Source of the DNA: an uncultured Lachnospiraceae bacterium
Lineage (GTDB): Bacteria; Bacillota; Clostridia; Lachnospirales; Lachnospiraceae
Assembly: GCA_910578825.1 (NCBI GenBank)
Contig: CAJTSB010000008.1
Coordinates: 10,571 to 74,570, forward strand
Length of the DNA stretch: 64,000 bases
Direction: 5' to 3'
Positions 18,853 through 26,986 of this stretch are shown here, piece after piece. Every line of letters begins with the position of its first letter. Position 1 is the stretch's first letter. Both the position numbers and the translations under genes were made by a program. The notes beneath the pieces are model-generated. The model did no database searches. It saw only the letters and a program-made list of their open reading frames with translations, and was not told the DNA's origin.

Positions 18853-19500
18853 AAATAGTCTTATTTCATAGAACCTGTACAATACTGTTATAAAAATTCT
18901 TATGGGAAGTGTAACTTTAAGACAGCTTTTCCATTCATTTTGACTGAAAAGAAAACATTCGGTGAATTTCGTGTACACCTTGCCTCCGGGAAATGGACGT
19001 AATGTATTCCGCCCAACTTCACTGTCTGAGGATTTCCTTACTGCTGCTAAAGCATCATAGGCAGAAAACGATTTTTCTTCACGGACAGCCCTTCTGGTTT
19101 TCCTAACAGCGGCAACAAACACCTGAATACAGGGTATGCCGATGAAACTCGGGACTGCCATATCCAAAATACAAGATATTATGAATTAGATGTAGCAGTC
19201 CCTCAAACAGGTCATCCGGCATACCCCTGGCGCTTTTATGCCGCTGGCAAGGAAAACATACGAAGGGTTTCCTACCCCAGAAAAACCGTTTTCTGCCACA
19301 ATACCTTACCGCAGTAAGGAAAGCCGAGTTTGAATTGGGCGGAATTAATCACATCCGTCCATCCCCGGAGTTAGGTGTACTAGAAATTCTATCCGAGTTT
19401 TCTTCAGGCAATATGGCATGGAAAAGCTGTGAAAAACATCAAATTTCTCATAAGAATTTTTATAAGCAATTTTGATATCTACTCTGGAATAAAGTTCATA

Positions 19501-19527
19501 TGTAACAAAATAGCCTGAATTGTTACA
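19501..19527. repeat. Right terminal inverted repeat of the palindromic element
   Basis: A 27-bp end finishing CCTGAATTGTTACA, the exact reverse complement of 18826-18852. It lies 28 bases before the -35 box of the rplM promoter. Confidence 0.9.
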
Positions 19528-19555
19528 TTGGTAGTAGAATTTCCGTGAAAAAATG

Positions 19556-19584
19556 TTGACAGACCTTAAAACATGTAATAGAAT
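19556..19584 (+). promoter_or_regulatory. Sigma-A type promoter for rplM-rpsI
   Basis: TTGACA at 19556-19561, 17-base spacer, TAGAAT at 19579-19584. It would give a 5' leader of about 230 bases before rplM. Confidence 0.8.
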
Positions 19585-19589
19585 ATAAA

Positions 19590-19822
19590 AGTATGGCGAG
19601 TGAGAAATGCAAGCCTTACCCCGGCGAAGCGTTTTTGCTTTGAGGTACAAGGAAAAATGTAAATGGTGTGAAAATGATAGAACAGATGGAATCAAACGAT
19701 GCCATGTCACGATGGCAATATGTGTAAGCGTTATCGCTTATGAGATTTGGATTTCCAGGGAAATCGGAGGACGGCATCTGGATATCAGAGTAACATTGTA
19801 AAATTCAAGGAGGTAACATTTA
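19590..19822 (+). promoter_or_regulatory. Long 5' leader of rplM, possible ribosomal-protein autoregulatory leader
   Basis: About 230 bases of transcribed leader with no convincing gene lie between the promoter and the AAGGAGG site at 19809-19815. L13 leader RNAs are known upstream of rplM in Firmicutes and are bound by their protein product. Placing this one in that class needs a covariance-model search; I infer it from position and length only. Confidence 0.35.
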
Positions 19823-20251
19823 ATGAAAACTTTTATGGCCAGCCCGGCGACAATCGAAAGAAAGTGGTATGTAGTTGATGCTGAAGGAAAGACATTGGGT
19901 CGCCTGTCATCTGAGATTGCAAGAGTGCTGAGAGGAAAACACAAACCGATATTTACTCCTCATATGGACACCGGCGATTATATAATTGTAATCAATGCTG
20001 CTAAAGTGAAAGTAACCGGCAAGAAATTGAATCAGAAAATTTATTACCATCACTCCGGATATGTGGGAGGAATGAAAGAGACCACATTAAAAGAGATGTT
20101 AGCAAAAAAACCTGAGAGAGTCGTTGAACTTGCAGTTAAGGGAATGCTCCCGAAAGGACCTTTGGGAAGACAGATGTACAAGAAACTGTTTGTCTATGCA
20201 GGACCGGAACACAAACACGAAGCTCAGAAACCAGAAGTCTTAACATTTTAA
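19823..20251 (+). CDS. rplM: 50S ribosomal protein L13
   Basis: 142 residues, full length. Landmarks: KWYVVDAEGKTLGRLSS at the N-terminus, HKPIFTPHMDTGD, VRG-equivalent VKGMLPKGPLGR and YAGPEHKHEAQKPE at the C-terminus. It has a strong ribosome binding site. rpsI follows 17 bases later in the usual pair. Confidence 0.97.
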   Translation: MKTFMASPATIERKWYVVDAEGKTLGRLSSEIARVLRGKHKPIFTPHMDTGDYIIVINAAKVKVTGKKLNQKIYYHHSGYVGGMKETTLKEMLAKKPERVVELAVKGMLPKGPLGRQMYKKLFVYAGPEHKHEAQKPEVLTF

Positions 20252-20268
20252 TCAGGAGGTAAATACAG

Positions 20269-20661
20269 ATGGCTGATACAAAATATTATGGAACAGGAAG
20301 AAGAAAAAAATCTATTGCCAGAGTATATTTGGTACCGGGAACTGGCAAAATTACAATCAATAAAAGAGATATTGATGAATATTTAGGATTAGAGACGTTA
20401 AAGGTTATCGTTCGTCAGCCGCTTGCGGCAACGGATACTGTTGATAAATTTGACGTTAAGGTAAATGTTTGCGGAGGAGGATATACTGGTCAGGCAGGAG
20501 CAATCCGCCACGGTATTGCAAGAGCATTATTGCAGGTAGACCAGGATTACAGAAAAATCCTTAAAGCAGCAGGATATCTGACACGTGATCCGAGAATGAA
20601 AGAGAGAAAGAAATACGGTCTCAAAGCAGCACGTCGAGCACCGCAGTTCTCCAAGAGATAA
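20269..20661 (+). CDS. rpsI: 30S ribosomal protein S9
   Basis: 130 residues, full length. YGTGRRKKSIARVYLVPG near the N-terminus and the universally conserved basic tail ending in QFSKR, which reaches into the ribosomal P site, are both present. Co-transcribed with rplM and ended by a terminator. Confidence 0.97.
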   Translation: MADTKYYGTGRRKKSIARVYLVPGTGKITINKRDIDEYLGLETLKVIVRQPLAATDTVDKFDVKVNVCGGGYTGQAGAIRHGIARALLQVDQDYRKILKAAGYLTRDPRMKERKKYGLKAARRAPQFSKR

Positions 20662-20692
20662 TCAAACAAAATACAAAATTTCAAGGATATGT

Positions 20693-20723
20693 ACTCCGCA
20701 GGATTTTCCTGCGGAGTTTTTTA
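20693..20723 (+). terminator. Rho-independent terminator of rplM-rpsI
   Basis: An 11-bp perfect stem ACTCCGCAGGA / TCCTGCGGAGT with a 3-base loop and a T run at 20717-20722. Confidence 0.92.
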
Positions 20724-20850
20724 TCTTATAGGAAAGACCTTGTCATTCTAAAGCGTGAAAGTATCTTTTCTATAGGATAAAAAAACAAATCAGGAGATTA
20801 GGGTATAAAATTTCGGGAGATATGTAATAAGAGATGTTTGAGGCGGGCGG

Positions 20851-20879
20851 TTGCTATGTATAGGAAAATACTATATAAT
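20851..20879 (+). promoter_or_regulatory. Probable promoter of the Ig-repeat secreted protein
   Basis: TTGCTA at 20851-20856, 17-base spacer, TATAAT at 20874-20879. The remaining 100-base leader contains GGAATC and GGTTCC blocks that could pair, but I recognise no riboswitch in it. Confidence 0.6.
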
Positions 20880-20981
20880 TAATAATTATCATGCCGTAGT
20901 GGATGATTTTAACAGAAAAGGAATCGCGCAGCCGGAGAATCAGGGGGTGTAGGTTCCGGGTATTAAAAAGGAGGAAGGACC

Positions 20982-23900
20982 ATGAAATTTAGAAACATGA
21001 AAAAGCTTGTTGCAGTGGCAATGACAGCCGTGATGGCGCTGGGAAATATTAGTATGGCGCCGCCGGTAGAGGTTCAGGCGGAAGGAACAGCGCCCGCAAT
21101 TTCGGCACAGGCTGCTCTGGACAAGAAAGGCGCGAAAGTAACATGGAACAAACTGGAAGACGAGGAAGTGACGGGTTACCGTGTGTATCGTACAGAGTTA
21201 GTTTCAGAGAGTGACGGAACTCCGCAGGAGATTGTTACACTTGACGCTGATGGGAATTCTGCAAAGACATGGAAATTTGATTTCGGAGCGAATGCAGAAG
21301 TGATGGAAGAAGGGGCCGAGGAGCCCATATCCTGTCTTGCGCAAGGATATACTTCTGTATCTGAGGAGAATGCCTACTATTCGGAAGGGCAGGGCTATGG
21401 ATTCACGGACGGGATACCAACGGCGGAAGGAGGAACCCTTATATTTAGTAACCGCACCGATGGCAAGAACATGTCTGAAGACGTCCTCAACGGCGATTTT
21501 GCGACAATTGCTCCACCGGAAGGAAAAACTTTGACAGCAGGCGGCGCGACTCTGGAAGCGGGGCAGAGCTATATGGAGTTTATTGTGGATGTTCCAAATG
21601 GCGAATATAAGGTAGCGGCTACGCACAGCGGATTTGTGAGCGGCAGAAATATTTCGGTATTCTGGTTTCAGGGACAACAGGCAGAGCGTCATCCTGTGAA
21701 CAATGCCATTGCAGTCAGTGAGCGAACCGTCAAAGTGACAGATGGAAAGATTAGAATCTGTGCCAGTGCCAGCGCTTCCGGCAGTACGGTTTTCCCACCT
21801 GCGTTAAGCGCTGTAACCATTGAAGAGGTAACAAAAATTCAAACGGGAATTGATGTGGATGGTTCCATCTACTGCCATGATGTGACGATAGATTTGAGCA
21901 AAAAGTATACCTATAAAGTTGTTGCAATCAAAGGCGAGACAGAGGCAGCAGATTTGAATTCGGGAAATATACAACCGGTTTCTGCGCCGACCGTTTCTGT
22001 AAGCACAACGACAACAGACAGCGCTACGCTTTCGATCAATAATAACGAAGTGGAGACAGACAGCTATAATATTTACCGTAAGAAATCATCGGACAAAGAT
22101 TTTGCAAAGGTTGCGACGTTTACAGATATCAACGAGGAAGGCAATTTTACAACCAGCAAGATTTTTGGGGAGAAGGAAGTGTATAAGGAGGATAACTTCA
22201 ACTCTTATGAACTCGGTGATGGAACCGAGGAAAAGATGAGAAATCTGCTTGTTCCGGAAAATGGTGATTGGACAGTTACAAACCCCAATGCTTATTATGT
22301 GGGTCTGGTGGTTGATAAGTCAGACGCTGTCTGCGCAGCTAACACACAATTTCTTAAATTTTCGAAACTTGGTAATTATGATGGTGCATTTATGTTTTTG
22401 GGCATGAATAATGATGCGACAACGACATTTCATAAGAAACTTGCAGATGCCTCAACATTAAACGGGCAGACGCGCCTGAAACTGAATTTTGCACTGCCGA
22501 ATTTCTCAAACAACGGACAGAGAGACAGGGGAGTCTGCAGCAGCTGCCTTTACCTTGCAGATAAGGAGATCACGGTAAATGACGCTGCAAACGGTTATGT
22601 TGCAAAACTGGAGTACAATGCAGATAATAACAGGATTTATTTGAATGACTCCGAGGTGTATGATTTTGGCGAGGGCTTAGATGCCGAAAGGAGCAAATGG
22701 AACACGATTACGCTTGACATTAACCCGGAGCAGAAGACCATCTCATACGAATTTGAGCGGGAAACAGAAGGGTATGTCAAGAGCGGAAACGTTACGATTC
22801 CGGATGCGCCGCAAGAGCCGGAAACGCAGGAAGGTGAAGGCGAAACAGAAGAGCCGCAGCCTTCTGCAACTTTAAGTTTTACGGCTGGAAAAACCGGGGG
22901 CGCGCGCTGGGCAAGTATTGCGGTCGATAACCTGAAATTTGCCTCTATCGGCGAAGTGGGAGAGGTTAGGACTTATACTTATACAGATGCAGAGTTAGAG
23001 GCAGATACAGAATATAATTATTATGTAGGAGGGGTTGTCAGCGGTAGGGAAGTTGTAAAATCTTCCGCAGTCAGTGCAAAGACGCAGGCAGTTTTGGCGG
23101 ACAGCATTTCCCTTTCGAAAGATTCCCTTGAGATTAAAAAGGGCGCTGTATCGGAAGCGCTTACGGTAACATTCCTACCAGCGAATACGTCGGATCAGTC
23201 TGTTACCTGGTCAAGCGAAGATGAGGGCATTGCAACGGTAGAAAATGGCGTAGTTACAGGCGTTAAGGCAGGTACAGTGAACATAGTTGCAACGACAAAG
23301 AATGGCAAAACCGCCTCCTGTGCAGTGACAGTAACGGGCGTCTCTCTGAGTAAAACAACCCTCAACTTAAAAGTTGGGGAGGATGCAACGTTGGTTGCGA
23401 CTGTAAAACCGGATTCCATAACGACAAAGACTGTAACATGGAAGTCAAGTGATGAAACCATTGCTACGGTTGATGAGAATGGTAAGGTTAAGGCTATTGC
23501 GGTTGGAACGGCAAAGATTACCGCGACTGCAGATAACAATGGGGAAACTGCGACATGTACCGTAAAGGTCAGCAAAGCGGGCGTGACAGGAATTACACTG
23601 AATGCTACAGCGGGAAGTTTAAGAAAAGGAGCAACGGTTACCTTGACGGCAACGATTGAGCCGGCAAATGCAACAAATAAAGAGGTTATATGGTCTACTT
23701 CCAATAATAAGGTTGCAACCGTTAACAATGGAGTTGTGACAGCAGTAGGACAAGGTTCTGCTGTTATTACGGCAACTTCCGCAGACAATGCGGCAATTAC
23801 CGCAACATATAATGTTACGGTAACTGTTTTGGTGACGAACATTCCGGCGACCGGTGTTTCCATCAGGAAACCATCTACCACAAAGCTGAATAAAGGTAAG

Positions 23901-24329
23901 ACCTTAAAATTAAATGCTATTATGGCTCCACTCAATTCAACGGATAAGCTTACCTGGAAGACAAGCAATCAGAAGATAGCGACTGTTACCCAGACAGGAA
24001 AGGTCAAAGCCGTTGGCAAAGGTACGGCAACCATTACGGTAACAACAACGAGCGGAAAGAAAGCTACGATTAAGATTACAGTCAAAATTCCTGCAAAGAA
24101 GGTGAAACTTTCCAAGACAAAGGCGACATTGAAGAAGGGCAAATCTTTGAAACTGAGGGCAAAGATGACGCCATCCAATTCGACGGATAAGCTTACCTGG
24201 AAGACATCTAACAGAAAGATTGCTACCGTTAACAATGGAAAAGTGAAGGCAAAGAAAAAGGGACGTGTAACGATTACCGTGAAGACTGCAAGCGGGAAAA
24301 CTGCAAGGTGTAAGATAACTGTAAAATAG
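20982..24329 (+). CDS. Secreted cell-surface protein with Fn3-like region and five Big_2 Ig-like repeats
   Basis: 1115 residues from an ATG behind a strong AGGAGG-type site. A signal peptide (MKFRNMKKLVAVAMTAVMAL) is followed by an Fn3-like segment (about 45-75) and a region of about 450 residues that includes a probable jelly-roll carbohydrate-binding fold. Five tandem bacterial Ig-like (Big_2) domains run from about residue 705 to the end, each with the pattern W-(K/S)-(S/T)-S/N-x-(K/E)-IATV and G-x-A-x-I-x-(V/A). The last two are Lys-rich (pI high) and probably hold the protein to the cell wall. No catalytic domain and no sorting motif are seen. Likely role: adhesion or glycan binding (inference). 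Confidence 0.85.
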   Translation: MKFRNMKKLVAVAMTAVMALGNISMAPPVEVQAEGTAPAISAQAALDKKGAKVTWNKLEDEEVTGYRVYRTELVSESDGTPQEIVTLDADGNSAKTWKFDFGANAEVMEEGAEEPISCLAQGYTSVSEENAYYSEGQGYGFTDGIPTAEGGTLIFSNRTDGKNMSEDVLNGDFATIAPPEGKTLTAGGATLEAGQSYMEFIVDVPNGEYKVAATHSGFVSGRNISVFWFQGQQAERHPVNNAIAVSERTVKVTDGKIRICASASASGSTVFPPALSAVTIEEVTKIQTGIDVDGSIYCHDVTIDLSKKYTYKVVAIKGETEAADLNSGNIQPVSAPTVSVSTTTTDSATLSINNNEVETDSYNIYRKKSSDKDFAKVATFTDINEEGNFTTSKIFGEKEVYKEDNFNSYELGDGTEEKMRNLLVPENGDWTVTNPNAYYVGLVVDKSDAVCAANTQFLKFSKLGNYDGAFMFLGMNNDATTTFHKKLADASTLNGQTRLKLNFALPNFSNNGQRDRGVCSSCLYLADKEITVNDAANGYVAKLEYNADNNRIYLNDSEVYDFGEGLDAERSKWNTITLDINPEQKTISYEFERETEGYVKSGNVTIPDAPQEPETQEGEGETEEPQPSATLSFTAGKTGGARWASIAVDNLKFASIGEVGEVRTYTYTDAELEADTEYNYYVGGVVSGREVVKSSAVSAKTQAVLADSISLSKDSLEIKKGAVSEALTVTFLPANTSDQSVTWSSEDEGIATVENGVVTGVKAGTVNIVATTKNGKTASCAVTVTGVSLSKTTLNLKVGEDATLVATVKPDSITTKTVTWKSSDETIATVDENGKVKAIAVGTAKITATADNNGETATCTVKVSKAGVTGITLNATAGSLRKGATVTLTATIEPANATNKEVIWSTSNNKVATVNNGVVTAVGQGSAVITATSADNAAITATYNVTVTVLVTNIPATGVSIRKPSTTKLNKGKTLKLNAIMAPLNSTDKLTWKTSNQKIATVTQTGKVKAVGKGTATITVTTTSGKKATIKITVKIPAKKVKLSKTKATLKKGKSLKLRAKMTPSNSTDKLTWKTSNRKIATVNNGKVKAKKKGRVTITVKTASGKTARCKITVK

Positions 24330-24367
24330 TTCCGGGTCAGACATCATTGAAAGTGTATAGGTTAGAG

Positions 24368-24398
24368 AAAAGGCAGCGGTGTTTTCCGCTGCCTTTTA
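24368..24398 (+). terminator. Rho-independent terminator after the Ig-repeat gene
   Basis: A 12-bp perfect stem AAAAGGCAGCGG / CCGCTGCCTTTT with a 6-base loop. Confidence 0.88.
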
Positions 24399-24414
24399 CA
24401 GTCAGATGTAAACA

Positions 24415-24771
24415 GTGGAGGATTCTCTGTTAAAGTTTGCCGTTATCATTGCCCGGAGTCATGGAAAATGGGTATTCTGTAAGCACAGGGAACGCGACAC
24501 CTATGAGATACCAGGCGGTCACAGAGAAGTGGGTGAACGTATTCTGGAGGCAGCAAAAAGGGAACTGCGGGAGGAAACAGGAGCTGCCCAATTTCAAATA
24601 AAGCCGGTTTGCGTTTATTCTGTTACAGGAAAAAATTCTGTAAATATGACAGGCGAGGAGACGTATGGATTATTATGCTTTGCAGAGATAACAGAGTTTG
24701 CAGATAAGTTGGAATATGAGATGGAAGAGTACACAAACCGCAAAGCAAAGATAGAATTTAAAGGGGATTGA
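24415..24771 (+). CDS. Short Nudix hydrolase, probably C-terminally truncated
   Basis: 118 residues read from a GTG at 24415; the start is uncertain because GGAGG at 24417-24421 lies just inside the frame. The Nudix box is intact (GGHREVGERILEAAKRELREETGA; G-x5-E-x7-RELREE-TG), so the metal site for cleaving nucleoside diphosphate-linked substrates is present. Relatives of this type usually run to about 150-165 residues with a conserved C-terminal strand and helix; here the chain stops soon after FAEITEFADKLEYEMEEY with an unrelated-looking tail. It may be a remnant or a short active form. Confidence 0.65.
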   Translation: MEDSLLKFAVIIARSHGKWVFCKHRERDTYEIPGGHREVGERILEAAKRELREETGAAQFQIKPVCVYSVTGKNSVNMTGEETYGLLCFAEITEFADKLEYEMEEYTNRKAKIEFKGD

Positions 24772-24899
24772 CTTATTTATCGTATATAGGATTTAGCGCA
24801 GTTCAACTAATAGTTGAAATAAGGCAAGAAACTCTCCTATGTGGTTATTGCGAAAGGTTTAAAACGTAAGTTATTATAAAAGAAAACGGAGGTGTTCTC

Positions 24900-25217
24900 A
24901 TGCTTAACAGCATCAAGGTTGGAAATTTTATAATGAACAAACGTAAAAGCCTCGGATTGACACAGCAGCAGCTTGCGGAACAGTTAAACGTTTCCTTTCA
25001 GGCAATTTCCAAATGGGAAACCGGAACGGCATATCCGAACATTGAGATTTTAAAGGACCTGGCGATACTTTTAGATGTATCGGCAGATGAAATTTTAGCC
25101 GGCAGTGAAAAGGATGCGGATGGACTATCATATAGCAAAGCAGGAGTCGATATTGCCTATACAGATACGATAAAGAAATGGCTAAACATTTGGAGACAGG
25201 AGACAGGCGTGTGCTGA
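24900..25217 (+). pseudogene. XRE-family HTH segment of a split HTH-PurM gene (5' part)
   Basis: 105 residues. The first 60 are a typical XRE helix-turn-helix (KRKSLGLTQQQLAEQLNVSF, AISKWETG, YPNIEILKDLAILL). Immediately after, at residues about 80-95, the frame encodes LSYSKAGVDIAYTDTIKKWL, which is the conserved N-terminus of an AIR synthase (PurM: YKxAGVDI...). The rest of PurM continues in another frame from 25178. A single base missing in the AAAGAAATGG stretch near 25172-25181 would explain this. The original product was probably a fused regulator of about 415 residues. An intact separate regulator with a stop at 25217 is the alternative. Confidence 0.7.
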
Positions 25218-26146
25218 ACCGCCTGGGGGCGTTTGCCTCTCTGTATGAAATCAGTTTTCCGGAGATTAAGGATCCGGTTTTGGTACTTAAATCGGAAGAA
25301 CCGGGCTCCAAGCAAAAGCTTGCCATGGAGTATGGTTATACAGAATCTATCTGCCATGACATGATTAATCATTTGGTCAATGATATTGTCGTTATGGGCG
25401 CAAGGCCTCTGGCAGTCCTGGATACGATCGTATGTGGAAATGCGGAAAAAGATACGATAAAAGCCTTGGTTAAAGGGATTTCTGAGGCTTGCAGGGAAAA
25501 TGAGTGTTCGCTTGTAGGAGGTGAAACTTCGATACAGCCGTTGGTTGTAGCATCCGGGGTGTATGTTCTCACTTCAAGCATTGTCGGTATTGTTGAGAAA
25601 TCAAAAGTGATGGATGGATCTTCCATAGAAGAGGGCGATGCTGTTCTGGCAATTTCGTCCAACGGATTACATACCAATGGATATTCGCTGGTTCGCCTGC
25701 TGATGGACAAAATGCCGCAAATCAAGTTAGACAAAATTGATGGGTTGACGTTTATAGAACAGATTATGAAACCACATACACCTTATTATAAAGCGATTAA
25801 GGAATTGTTCGGCAGGGATTTTATACATGGGATGGCTCATATAACAGGTGGTGGAATTGAGGGAAACCTGTGCAGGGTAATTCCCGATGGATTGAGCGCC
25901 AGAATTGACTTATCTGAAATTAGAGTATTGGACATTTTTAAATATATCCGCAGAAGCGGAAATGTCAGTGATGAAGAAATGCTGCGGACATTTAACTGCG
26001 GTGTTGGTTTTATTTTGGTTGTGCCCTGGGAGAAGAAAGATATTGTTATAAAACATATCAACCAGTTTTATGATTGTTACAAAATTGGGAAAATAGAAAA
26101 GGGAGATCACAAAATAGCTTTCGAACAGCGCATGAATTGGCTGTAA
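25178..26146 (+). pseudogene. PurM-like AIR synthase segment of the split HTH-PurM gene (3' part)
   Basis: 322 residues in the frame -1 to the HTH segment, starting at an ATG that overlaps it by 40 bases. AIR synthase landmarks: VLVLKSEEPGSKQKLAMEYG, MINHLVNDIVVMGARPL, SLVGGETSIQP, SSNGLHTNGYSLVR, HITGGGIEGNLCR and FNCGVGFILVV. The catalytic N-terminal strand (KAGVDI) lies in the other frame, so this piece alone lacks part of the ATP site. Since a chromosomal purM normally sits with other pur genes, this HTH-linked copy was probably a regulator sensing a purine intermediate (inference). The body of the gene is undamaged, so the frameshift is recent, a sequencing error, or bypassed. Confidence 0.7.
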
Positions 26147-26183
26147 TCACGCTGTTCAAAAATGCTTTGACTAACAATGCAGG

Positions 26184-26642
26184 CTAAGCTTTCAACCCTA
26201 TGTAAATATGGATTTCTGCGTTACCATCCATTTTATCATCCTGATATTCCTCAAAGTCACATTGGAATGTCCTTGGCAGTTTCATCTTCCAGATTTCCTG
26301 CCACGCCGCTGCGACTGCCTGTACCATATCCCCGTGGATGACAAATTTTGCGTATTTTCCTGCAGGAATCCGACAAACGGCATAGGTATCTTTCTGCGGT
26401 TCAGAGGACGTTTCGCAGGCAACTACAGTGGTGTAATCTGATTTTTCGTTTCCAGCGTAGTCGGTATAAATGCCTAATGCCTTTTCATTTACCTTATCGG
26501 GAATGGAGGCGTAGATGCCCTCATTGAAAAAACGATTCCACAATCCGCCGATTACTGCTCCTGCATCGGGAGAAGTGTTGTTTGTTCGTGCCGATACGCC
26601 AACGGCAATTTTTTCTTTCAGTGTTACGATTTCATATTCCAT
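26184..26642 (-). CDS. GyrI-like / AraC effector-binding domain protein
   Basis: 152 residues. The ATG at 26642 has an AGGA site 13 bases upstream, whereas the ATG at 26654 overlaps that site. The chain is one GyrI-like effector-binding fold (VTLKEKIAVGVSARTNN, GGLWNRFF, YTTVVACETSSE, VCRIPAGKYAKFVIHGDMV, AWQEIWKMKLPRTFQCDFEEY), as in YdeE-type proteins that bind small hydrophobic or cationic compounds. Upstream, and in the same direction, lies the remnant of a WYL regulator, a frequent partner of this family. Confidence 0.75.
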   Translation of the reverse strand: MEYEIVTLKEKIAVGVSARTNNTSPDAGAVIGGLWNRFFNEGIYASIPDKVNEKALGIYTDYAGNEKSDYTTVVACETSSEPQKDTYAVCRIPAGKYAKFVIHGDMVQAVAAAWQEIWKMKLPRTFQCDFEEYQDDKMDGNAEIHIYIGLKA

Positions 26643-26704
26643 AGTTAAGACCATCCTTTCATTTGATGTTCTTATTCTAACAAAGCAACCATGACATCAG
26701 TGTG

Positions 26705-26912
26705 TCATGGTTGTAAATATTTTTTACATATTTTTTCTGCATATTCCAGAATATCTTTGCGAAATTCCGATGGCTCCAAAAGTTCTGCGTCCTCACCGAA
26801 AGAGATGATCCAACTGAGGATGCTTGCTTTGTCCGTAAAACCGGCGGAAAAGAGCAGCATGCCATCTGGCTGGAATATTATTGATTCCGTGTCAAGTGAG
26901 CAAATCCTGATT
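26705..26912 (-). pseudogene. C-terminal remnant of a YafY-type (WYL domain) transcriptional regulator
   Basis: On the minus strand this stretch encodes SIIFQPDGMLLFSAGFTDKA, then ILSWIISFGEDAELLEPSEFRKD and YAEKICKKY before a stop at 26705. This is the typical end of YafY/WYL regulators (final beta strands, then SFGxxxxVLEPxxLR). The helix-turn-helix and most of the WYL domain are missing; the similarity stops near 26912, where the AT-rich block carrying the two zinc-ribbon genes starts. The frame continues open beyond that point but with unrelated composition. Confidence 0.6.
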
Positions 26913-26940
26913 TGTGTCACCGACATTTGTATGTTATAAT
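26912..26940 (+). promoter_or_regulatory. Probable promoter of the zinc-ribbon gene pair
   Basis: TTGTGT at 26912-26917, 17-base spacer, TATAAT at 26935-26940; the gene starts 46 bases later behind a GGTGAAGGAG site. Confidence 0.6.
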
Positions 26941-26986
26941 AAATTAGTTGAAGGAAAAATAAACAATACTGAAAGGTGAAGGAGTT

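Larger units (their letters stand above)
18826..19527. mobile_element. 702-bp near-palindromic element with perfect 27-bp terminal inverted repeats (MITE-like)
   Basis: Bases 18826-18852 and 19501-19527 are exact reverse complements of each other and both start TGTAACA when read inward. Similarity continues through the arms: TTATAAAAATTCTTATG at 18888-18904 has its exact complement at 19449-19465, GGTATGCC at 19133-19140 matches GGCATACC at 19218-19225, and GGGACTGC at 19151-19158 matches GCAGTCCC at 19195-19202. The terminal, first internal and central pairs share one symmetry point (19176.5), so the whole element can fold as one long imperfect hairpin. It has no intact transposase; short frames inside look broken. 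It separates truA from rplM. I see no convincing target-site duplication. Confidence 0.75.

Noticed and set aside
18835..19710. Minus-strand frames of 110 and 121 codons within and next to the palindromic element
   Set aside because: They do not contain transposase motifs and appear to result from the repeated arms; the second runs past the element into the rplM leader.
20880..20981. Riboswitch in the leader of the Ig-repeat gene
   Set aside because: Some blocks can pair (GGAATC with GGTTCC), but I could not match it to any known class such as the c-di-GMP types.
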